Assembly: GCA_903868295.1 (NCBI GenBank)
Contig: CAIPUQ010000536.1
Span: 1-5,088, forward strand
DNA from: an uncultured Roseiflexaceae bacterium
GTDB taxonomy: Bacteria; Chloroflexota; Chloroflexia; Chloroflexales; Roseiflexaceae
DNA: 5,088 nt
Direction of reading: 5' to 3'
Below are positions 1 to 5,088 of this stretch, in pieces (the stretch's first letter is position 1; every line of letters starts with the position of its first letter). Both the position numbers and the translations under genes were made by a program. A model generated the notes under the pieces. The model ran no database searches. It was not told the DNA's origin and was given only the letters and a program-made list of their open reading frames with translations.

Positions 1-1667
1 ACGGTCTGCAGATTGACGCGTGCCTCACTCGTCCCGTCACGGTGGACGATTTGGTACGCGACCATGTCACTGTCGATCAGCCCACTCAGTGCGTAGGGTA
101 CATAGACCAACAAGCGATAGCGGCCAGGACGCAGGGTATCGACATGCCATTCGGCGACGGCGACGGGCCCAATCGGCCGCGCACGCCAGGTCCGCAGGAG
201 GTCGACGCCCCGTTGACCTGCCACATATGATGCACTGCCGCCGACACCCGATGGGGTCGAGAGGGTCGTCAACCCTGTCACACGAAAATGGTCAGGATCG
301 CTACTGTCGATCAACACATCCGGTGCACTGACTGGTCCGCAGGGAGAAGGGGTGTCAGCCCACATCCAGTAGCTCTGTGCGCCCGCAGGATGTTGTTGCC
401 ACGGGTCGTCGCCGGTACCACACCAGCCATACGGATCGATGCTGACCCCAGCATATTGAACTCCGAAGTGCAAATGTGGACCTTTGGCGCAGCCCGTTTC
501 TCCAATAATGCCGATTACATCGCCTGTCTTGACTGACTGGCCCATCTCAACGGCGATACCCGATAGGTGCCAGTACAGCGTGCGTACATCTGCACCGTGG
601 TCGATGATGACTGCGAGCGTGTCGCAGTTGTCGTCAGCAATACCGGCGAATATGACGGTCCCATCCGCAGCAGAAAGCGCTTCGTCGGGTGGAGCTGCAG
701 CATAATCCCAGCCGTCATGTCCGTTATAGGCAAACGCACTGTCGGTCTCGGTATGCCCCCAATAGGTCGTAATCCCATCATCTGCACGCCGGGTCAAAAA
801 CGGCCCGCCGTGATCAAAAAACGACGTGACGGGAAAGATGGTCCGCAGCGGGCGGTGCAAGCGGACGGTGGGTGGCTCACGTGCGGCGGGCGGTTCGGCA
901 GACAGGGTCCCAAAGAGGCGTTCGTACACCTCCTGAAACTGCAGTAAGGCAGGTTCGAGACGACCGTTTTGAATGGTCGGCGCGAGCACACGGGCCAACA
1001 CGTACTGGGCATCGCTGAGCGACGCGGGCGCAGCAGCTTCGCTCCCGTCGGCATAGACCAACGGTGGCCGTTCACGCAGGTCACGCCGTGCGTAGAATAT
1101 CTCACGCACAGCCCAACGGATCTGCGCCGAAAAACCAGCGTAGCGGCCGTCTTCGCGGTAGTTGCCGAGTGCCCACTGGTAGCGTTCGGCAGGCGATCCT
1201 GGTTGCGTTACCAGGTCACTCTGGTACTCGAGGAGCGCCAAGATGATTTTGGGGCTGACACTGTAGTAGAGGGTTTGACCGAGGATTGCTTTGCCGAATG
1301 GTTGTCGGCGACCGGCCACGGTGACCGACACATCTGCCAAATCGCCGCCACTGGCACGGAGGAATTGCTCGATGGGTGCTTGTGTAAAGTCGCGATCATA
1401 GACGAGCTCAGCCATTGCGAGGAAGCGTGGGGCGGGAGTCGGGGTGGTCGGAACGATGGGAATAGTGGTCGGGGCTGGGGTGGATTGCATCGAATCTGCA
1501 GTAGGCACCGTAGTAGCACCGATGGTCTCAACCAGGGCCGGGGATGTTTGTGTATACGTCTGACGGACGATCCAGGCTACTCCCCCTCCGACGAGGAGTA
1601 TGGTTACGATAACGCCAATAACCCATCGGGGGAATGCTGGCGGTGCAGGAGGGGGAGCAGCACGCAT
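1..1667 (-). CDS. Membrane-anchored M23 (LytM-like) metallopeptidase, 3' end outside the window
   Basis: Probable zinc endopeptidase acting on peptidoglycan cross-links outside the membrane. I translated 555 codons from the ATG at 1667 with no stop; the C-terminus lies beyond position 1. Residues 15-33 form one transmembrane helix after a short Pro/Ala-rich start, then a Pro/Thr-rich linker (about 50-80). A mostly helical region (85-255) of unclear function follows. The M23 domain spans about 275-415 and has the zinc and catalytic signature: H317-x3-D321, H367 in YWHL, and H398-L-H400 in GPHLHF. After residue 450 comes a beta-rich segment (VLIDSSDPDHF ... AEWHVDTLRPGRYRLLVYVP ... AYQIVHRDG) that resembles golvesin/xanthan-lyase-type carbohydrate-binding-like domains; this is inferred from pattern only. 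The start lies 2 bp after the cyclophilin stop and has no clear Shine-Dalgarno, suggesting translational coupling. All metal ligands are present, so it is probably an active enzyme rather than an EnvC/NlpD-like degenerate regulator. Confidence 0.93.
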   Translation of the reverse strand, partial: MRAAPPPAPPAFPRWVIGVIVTILLVGGGVAWIVRQTYTQTSPALVETIGATTVPTADSMQSTPAPTTIPIVPTTPTPAPRFLAMAELVYDRDFTQAPIEQFLRASGGDLADVSVTVAGRRQPFGKAILGQTLYYSVSPKIILALLEYQSDLVTQPGSPAERYQWALGNYREDGRYAGFSAQIRWAVREIFYARRDLRERPPLVYADGSEAAAPASLSDAQYVLARVLAPTIQNGRLEPALLQFQEVYERLFGTLSAEPPAAREPPTVRLHRPLRTIFPVTSFFDHGGPFLTRRADDGITTYWGHTETDSAFAYNGHDGWDYAAAPPDEALSAADGTVIFAGIADDNCDTLAVIIDHGADVRTLYWHLSGIAVEMGQSVKTGDVIGIIGETGCAKGPHLHFGVQYAGVSIDPYGWCGTGDDPWQQHPAGAQSYWMWADTPSPCGPVSAPDVLIDSSDPDHFRVTGLTTLSTPSGVGGSASYVAGQRGVDLLRTWRARPIGPVAVAEWHVDTLRPGRYRLLVYVPYALSGLIDSDMVAYQIVHRDGTSEARVNLQT

Positions 1668-1669
1668 CT

Positions 1670-2392
1670 TTAGTTTTCGCTAATCGTAATAGTCTGCATG
1701 GCTTCGCCAGGGGCGGCGGCTGTCTCGGGGTCGCGCAGTGGGATGCCGTTGACGATATCCTGGCCACTGATGACTTCGCCGAAAATCGTGTATTGGCCGT
1801 CCAAGAAGGTTGCCGGAGCGGTGGTGATGAAGAACTGCGAACCATTGCCGTTGATGTCATTGCCGGGTCGTGCCATAGCCAAATAGCCGGGTTTGTCGAA
1901 CGAAATCGATGGACTAAACTCGGCCTTCACGGTATACCCTGCGCCACCCATACCGGTACCGGTCGGGTCGCCGCCTTGGGCCATGAAGTCCTGGATGACG
2001 CGATGGAACGTCACGCCGTCGTAGAAGCCTTCTTTGGACAAGAAGACAAACGAATTAACGGTCTCGGGTGCCAAATCAGGCCGCAATTTGACGACGATGT
2101 CGCCACGTGGGGTCTTGATGGTGGCAGTGTAGTTCTTGGTGGCGTCGATGGTCATCGGCGGGGCTGCGGCATACTGCTTTTCGGCAGTTGCTGGTTCTCC
2201 TGCCGGTGCTTCCGCAGTAGGCATGGGCTCGGGGGTGATGTCCATGGTGACCGCACCAGGATCGGTTGCTGTTGGGACGCTGCCGAGGTTGAGAGCGACC
2301 AACACGAGGACAGCAACGACGAGGGCGGCGGCGATGACAGCGGGGGTGTTGCGCTGGCCAACAGACGTTCGTGGCTTGGGTTTCTGCGACAC
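1670..2392 (-). CDS. Membrane-anchored cyclophilin-type peptidyl-prolyl cis-trans isomerase
   Basis: Catalyses cis-trans isomerisation of X-Pro bonds, here most likely on exported proteins. The product has 240 residues: a basic N-terminus (1-17), a hydrophobic helix (about 18-37), an Ala/Pro/Thr/Glu-rich linker (38-85) and a compact bacterial cyclophilin domain (about 88-238). Hallmarks are FHRVI with catalytic R131 (Arg55 of human CypA), F136, Q139 in AQGGDPTGTG, GSQFFIT (185-190) and LDGQYTIFG (197-205). The CypA Trp121 position is F196 and the His126 position is Y201, as in many bacterial cyclophilins that bind cyclosporin poorly. The start is a GTG: an in-frame TAG sits 18 nt upstream (2408-2410) and no other start codon lies between. 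An AGGTAGG-like Shine-Dalgarno sits about 5 nt before it. The membrane anchor could instead be a cleavable signal peptide, but no convincing cleavage site or lipobox is visible. It is first in an operon with the M23 peptidase. Confidence 0.95.
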   Translation of the reverse strand: MSQKPKPRTSVGQRNTPAVIAAALVVAVLVLVALNLGSVPTATDPGAVTMDITPEPMPTAEAPAGEPATAEKQYAAAPPMTIDATKNYTATIKTPRGDIVVKLRPDLAPETVNSFVFLSKEGFYDGVTFHRVIQDFMAQGGDPTGTGMGGAGYTVKAEFSPSISFDKPGYLAMARPGNDINGNGSQFFITTAPATFLDGQYTIFGEVISGQDIVNGIPLRDPETAAAPGEAMQTITISEN

Positions 2393-2424
2393 GTGATACC
2401 TACCTGACTAAAACGATTTTTTGT

Positions 2425-2430
2425 ATTATA
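2425..2430 (-). promoter_or_regulatory. Predicted -10 box of the cyclophilin/peptidase operon
   Basis: On the minus strand this reads TATAAT, a perfect sigma-70-type -10 hexamer, lying 32 bp upstream of the GTG start at 2392. It would give a short leader of about 25 nt. The region 16-18 bp upstream (about 2447-2454) shows no good TTGACA match, so the promoter may be weak or activator-dependent. Confidence 0.6.
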
Positions 2431-2465
2431 CCCGATGGAGTTTCGATCCTGTGCCTTCTTGCGTG

Positions 2466-2473
2466 AGAGCTCT
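2466..2473. promoter_or_regulatory. 8-bp palindrome abutting the fni -10 box
   Basis: AGAGCTCT is a perfect inverted repeat directly upstream of the plus-strand TATAAT at 2474. It could be part of an operator, but 8 bp is short enough to occur by chance, and no second copy was noticed nearby. Confidence 0.15.
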
Positions 2474-2479
2474 TATAAT
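2474..2479 (+). promoter_or_regulatory. Predicted -10 box of the fni-recF gene group
   Basis: Perfect TATAAT, 32 bp upstream of the fni ATG, giving a leader of roughly 25 nt. No convincing -35 box lies 16-18 bp upstream (about 2451-2457), and there is no TGn extended -10. The predicted -35 zone overlaps that of the opposing promoter, whose -10 lies 43 bp away. Confidence 0.6.
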
Positions 2480-2511
2480 GGAGTGAATACAGCGAACCGG
2501 AAAGACGGATT

Positions 2512-3564
2512 ATGGACGAGCAGTCACAAACGCGCAGTCGCAAACTCGATCATGTGCGAATCGTCCTCGACGAAAACGTCGCAGCCAAGGGCATTGGTAC
2601 GGGCTTTGCTGCATGGCGGATGCCACACGAGGCACTGCCCGATCTCGATATGACGCAGATAGACCTGAGTACATCGTTCCTCGGCAAGCGGCTCCGTGCG
2701 CCTTTGCTGATAAGCTCGATGACGGGCGGCGCCTCGGATGTGGAAGTCATCAATACCGTATTGGCCGAGGCTGCGCAATACTTGGGTCTCGCCATGGGTG
2801 TCGGGTCACAACGTGCTGCAATCGGTGATGCAGCCTTGGCCGCGTCGTACCGCGTGCGCCATGTTGCACCGGACATCGCGTTGTTTGCCAACCTCGGTGC
2901 GGTGCAACTCAATTACGGGTATGGGGTCGACGAATGTCTGCGGGCGGTCGACATGATCCGCGCAGATGCGTTGATCCTGCATCTCAACCCGCTCCAAGAG
3001 GCAGTCCAGCCCGAGGGCAACACCGATTTTCGCGGGTTACTCCCCAAAATTGGCGCTGTCTGCCGTGCCCTGCCGGTCCCCGTGATCGTCAAAGAAGTCG
3101 GCAATGGAATAAGTGCAGCCACGGCCCAACGGTTAGCCGACGTCGGCGTGGCTGCCATCGATGTGGCAGGGGCTGGGGGCACCAGTTGGTCTGAAGTCGA
3201 ACGATTTAGGCATGACAGCGCCGCTCGCAGTGCCCGTACCGCGGGCGCATTTGCCGATTGGGGCATCCCCACCAGCACTGCAATCCGCCAGGTGCGCGGC
3301 GCATTGCCACACATACCGCTCATTGGGTCAGGTGGTATCCGGAGCGGGAGCGATGTAGCCAAAGCGATAGCCCTTGGTGCCGACCTGGTCGGCACTGCCA
3401 AGCCTGCCCTGATCGCTGCAGTCGACAGCCGCGGTGTGACACAAGTAATTACAGAGCTGCAGGGATTCCTCGATGAACTGCGGGTAGCGATGTTTTGTAG
3501 TGGGTGTGGCGACATTGCCGCCTTGCGGCGTATCACGATGGAACGAACAGACCACGATGCCTAA
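2512..3564 (+). CDS. fni: Type 2 isopentenyl-diphosphate delta-isomerase (FMN-dependent)
   Basis: Interconverts isopentenyl diphosphate and dimethylallyl diphosphate, the C5 units for quinones, carotenoids and other isoprenoids, using reduced FMN and Mg2+ in the cytoplasm. The 350-residue length is normal for the family. The TIM-barrel family motifs appear in order: N-terminal RKLDH (10-14), SSMTGG (68-73), MGVGSQR (95-101), NLG (127-129), HLNPLQE (157-163) with Q162/E163 expected to contact substrate and Mg2+, QPEGNTDF (166-173), VKEVGNGIS (193-201), AGAGGTSW (219-226), WGIPT (250-254) and the phosphate-binding GSGGIRSGSD (272-281) and GTAKP (294-298). The ATG is preceded by GGAAAG 7 nt upstream. 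All expected motifs are present, so it should be active. It is unrelated in fold to type 1 (Nudix) Idi. The stop overlaps the next gene by 8 bp. Confidence 0.97.
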   Translation: MDEQSQTRSRKLDHVRIVLDENVAAKGIGTGFAAWRMPHEALPDLDMTQIDLSTSFLGKRLRAPLLISSMTGGASDVEVINTVLAEAAQYLGLAMGVGSQRAAIGDAALAASYRVRHVAPDIALFANLGAVQLNYGYGVDECLRAVDMIRADALILHLNPLQEAVQPEGNTDFRGLLPKIGAVCRALPVPVIVKEVGNGISAATAQRLADVGVAAIDVAGAGGTSWSEVERFRHDSAARSARTAGAFADWGIPTSTAIRQVRGALPHIPLIGSGGIRSGSDVAKAIALGADLVGTAKPALIAAVDSRGVTQVITELQGFLDELRVAMFCSGCGDIAALRRITMERTDHDA

Positions 3565-4531
3565 GTATCCACCTGGTATGCACCGCCTTGCCGATGTCGT
3601 CCAAACCGTCTGCCACGAGGGCCTCGCACCCACACCACGTGCGGTGTTTATCATCGACAAATCGACACGTGACCGGATTGTGTTGCTCGACCCCACACTC
3701 GCACCGTGCTTCCGCCGTTACATAGGGAGCGAAGACATCCACCGCTACGCCTGTGCACAGAGCAACAAATTCTTGTTGACATTGCCCGCGGGATGGACGG
3801 TAGCGACATGCAACACACCCGTGGCGGGGGTAGATGCCTGGCACGCCATCGCAGACAAGTACCCAGCGCTGGCCCGGCATTTGGCGTTGCATGTCGCCGA
3901 TCGCCCCAAAAGCCACACCCACTGGTGGGAGCTCGATGCAGGCGTTGTGGTGCCGCCCCGCGACCGTGCAGTCCTCACCATGGAGTGGCATCGCACAATT
4001 CTGTGGGTCGCCCGTATGCCCACTGGGTATGTGTCTGCATCGGCATGGATTGACTGTGATGCCGATTGGCTCCTCGGATACCTCAACAGTATCCCCGTAC
4101 AACGCCACATGCAGGCAGCACGACAGGCGAACCCGCGCTGGACGGTCAGTGACATCGTTGATCTGCCCGTCCCCGAGATATTGGTGACCGACCCCGATAT
4201 GCGCGCACTTTCGGAGCAAAACTCCCACTTGCACGCCCAGCGACTGCACATCGTCCAAGACGGATTACTCGCACTCACACGGGCGTTTGCACCCCTTGGC
4301 GCGCTGCCGACGCCTGCGTTGGAGCGTTGGATAGAACTCGATTTTGCGGGACTCTGCAAGGCGGTATCAAAAGCCTTCAAAAATGATATCCCTGCGCGCG
4401 TCCAACCCGAATGGCAGCAGTGGCTTGAACTCAACCGGCAAGCCTACAGCGACCTGAGTCAGCAAATCAGCTTCGTCGATGGGGCACTCACCAAAGAAGT
4501 CAGCCAACAACTCCCATTGCCGCAGGGATAG
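3557..4531 (+). CDS. Stand-alone TaqI-like DNA-specificity domain protein (no methyltransferase part)
   Basis: The 324-residue product resembles the C-terminal target-recognition half of Eco57I/type IIG restriction-modification enzymes. Family-like segments in order are LADVVQTV (11-18), VFIIDK (30-35), LLDPTLAP followed by FRRYIGSEDIHRY (43-64), FLLTLPAGW (72-80), DAWHAIADKYPALARHL (93-109), WWEL (123-126), LLGYLNS (172-178) and the domain-closing DIVDLPVPE (199-207). A helical tail follows; its end (EWQQWLELNR...) looks like the terminal helices of such enzymes. No NPPY or SAM-binding motif and no nuclease motif is visible, and the upstream sequence is intact fni, so this is not a simple frameshift remnant. 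The assignment rests on pattern recognition; the role is unknown, and modulation of RecF or a partner methyltransferase is only speculation. I chose the ATG at 3557 because it gives an ATGCCTAA stop-start overlap with fni; an in-frame ATG at 3500 would add 19 unlikely residues, and another at 3578 is possible. Confidence 0.8.
   Translation: MPKYPPGMHRLADVVQTVCHEGLAPTPRAVFIIDKSTRDRIVLLDPTLAPCFRRYIGSEDIHRYACAQSNKFLLTLPAGWTVATCNTPVAGVDAWHAIADKYPALARHLALHVADRPKSHTHWWELDAGVVVPPRDRAVLTMEWHRTILWVARMPTGYVSASAWIDCDADWLLGYLNSIPVQRHMQAARQANPRWTVSDIVDLPVPEILVTDPDMRALSEQNSHLHAQRLHIVQDGLLALTRAFAPLGALPTPALERWIELDFAGLCKAVSKAFKNDIPARVQPEWQQWLELNRQAYSDLSQQISFVDGALTKEVSQQLPLPQG
4524..4528 (+). promoter_or_regulatory. 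Ribosome binding site of recF
   Basis: AGGGA lies 6 nt before the ATG at 4535, inside the last codons of the preceding gene. It supports that ATG as the recF start; the GTG at 4531 is in another frame. Confidence 0.55.
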
Positions 4532-4534
4532 TGG

Positions 4535-5088
4535 ATGGAAATAGAACAACTGACGCTGCGAAATTTCCGAAATTACCTCCGCCTCGACCTACCGATAGGC
4601 CATGGGGCAACGTTGCTGTATGGTCCCAACGCGGCAGGCAAGACCTCGGTGCTCGAGGCAATCGCCCTGCTCGCCCTTTCGAAGTCGCCGCGCACCAGTG
4701 TGGACCGTGAGGTGATTTGTTGGGATGCACCACACAGCGATGTCATACCCGCGACGGCGCGAATCAGTGCCGACATCCGTCGAACAGATCGCAGTACGCA
4801 TCTCGATGTGATTATCCAGGGCAGGAGCGAGCAAGTAGCGCACGGTGCCAGCGGAGGTAGTGCCACCAAAGTCTTGCGGGTCGACGGCAAACCTGTCCGC
4901 GCCACTGATTTGATTGGGTTTGCACGGATGGTGTTCTTTGCACCGACCGACCTCGAACTGATTACCGGTGCACCGGCAGAACGACGGCGCTGGATCGACG
5001 CAATGCTCTCGCAGCTCGACAGCACCTACCTACGCACACTCAATCACTACACCAAAGTCATCACCCAACGCAACAGCCTGTTGCGGCT
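4535..5088 (+). CDS. recF: DNA replication and repair protein RecF, 3' end outside the window
   Basis: SMC/ABC-type ATPase that binds gapped DNA and, with RecO and RecR, loads RecA at single-strand gaps. The first 184 residues are visible. They begin with the typical RecF strand (LTLRNFRNY, 6-14). The Walker A motif is GPNAAGKT (30-37), followed by VLEAIALLALSKSPRTS (39-55), which matches the RecF KSxRT region. Next comes the strongly diagnostic block VFFAPTDLELITGAPAERRRWID (residues 133-155), then YLRTLNHYTKV and RNSLLR (165-184), where the coiled-coil/lever region begins. The ABC signature, Walker B and D-loop would lie beyond the window. A Gly/Ser-rich loop at 96-112 seems a little long for the family. 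The start is 3 bp after the upstream stop, so co-transcription is likely. No dnaN lies upstream as it does in many bacteria. Confidence 0.96.
   Translation, partial: MEIEQLTLRNFRNYLRLDLPIGHGATLLYGPNAAGKTSVLEAIALLALSKSPRTSVDREVICWDAPHSDVIPATARISADIRRTDRSTHLDVIIQGRSEQVAHGASGGSATKVLRVDGKPVRATDLIGFARMVFFAPTDLELITGAPAERRRWIDAMLSQLDSTYLRTLNHYTKVITQRNSLLR

Noticed and set aside
969..1673. 234-codon plus-strand open frame
   Set aside because: Antisense to the continuous M23 peptidase frame; no recognisable domain.
1634..2407. 257-codon plus-strand open frame, longer than the gene opposite it
   Set aside because: It lies antisense to the cyclophilin gene, whose motifs are unmistakable. Its translation is Gly/Asp/His-rich low complexity with no domain pattern, as expected from high-GC antisense sequence.
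2435..2653. 72-codon plus-strand open frame crossing the fni start
   Set aside because: It covers the fni promoter and overlaps the start of fni in another frame; no Shine-Dalgarno and no recognisable protein features.
3500..3556. Upstream ATG at 3500 as start of the specificity gene
   Set aside because: It would give a 65-bp overlap with fni, has a poor Shine-Dalgarno context, and adds residues unlike the family N-terminal strand.
3533..4258. 241-codon minus-strand open frame
   Set aside because: Antisense to the TaqI-like gene; Cys/His/Gly-rich translation with irregular spacing and no metal-binding repeat pattern.
3557..4531. Complete restriction-modification or defence system
   Set aside because: Only the specificity-like part is present. 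The flanking genes are housekeeping fni and recF, with no methyltransferase, nuclease, helicase or toxin in view.
4573..5025. 150-codon minus-strand open frame
   Set aside because: Antisense to recF, whose Walker A and RRRWID region are clear; the antisense product is Ser/Arg-rich with no pattern.
1..5088. tRNA, rRNA, CRISPR arrays, insertion sequences or rho-independent terminators
   Set aside because: Almost all sequence is coding. I saw no regularly spaced repeats, no transposase motifs and no hairpin followed by a T-run; the short T-run near 2416-2422 has no adjacent GC-rich stem.

Overview
The window is about 60% GC by eye and densely coded. It holds two divergent gene groups that fire outward from a 119-bp intergenic region (2393-2511). 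The gene set suggests a Chloroflexota (Chloroflexales/Herpetosiphon-like) bacterium: a type 2 FMN-dependent isopentenyl-diphosphate isomerase, recF apparently away from dnaA-dnaN, and membrane-anchored envelope proteins with Pro/Thr-rich linkers. This placement is inferred from gene style and order, not from a database match, and I hold it only moderately.

Minus strand (2392 down to 1): a membrane-anchored cyclophilin-type peptidyl-prolyl isomerase (1670-2392) is followed after 2 bp by a large membrane-anchored M23 (LytM-like) metallopeptidase. The peptidase starts at 1667 and runs off the left edge with 555 codons visible. Both have a short N-terminal cytoplasmic piece, one transmembrane helix, a low-complexity linker and an outward-facing catalytic domain. 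They look like one operon for extracytoplasmic protein folding and cell-wall remodelling.

Plus strand (2512 to the right edge): fni (2512-3564) overlaps by 8 bp a gene (3557-4531) whose product resembles only the C-terminal DNA-specificity (TaqI-like) half of a type IIG/Eco57I-like restriction-modification enzyme, with no methyltransferase or nuclease motifs. After 3 bp comes recF (4535 onward, cut at the right edge). The spacing suggests one co-transcribed, partly translationally coupled unit joining isoprenoid precursor metabolism, an orphan DNA-recognition-like protein and recombinational repair.

The divergent region carries a perfect TATAAT hexamer on each strand, 43 bp apart, so the two promoters' -35 regions must nearly coincide. 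No RNA gene, CRISPR array, insertion sequence or convincing terminator was seen. The most unusual item is the stand-alone TaqI-like specificity protein between fni and recF; I do not see a complete new defence system.
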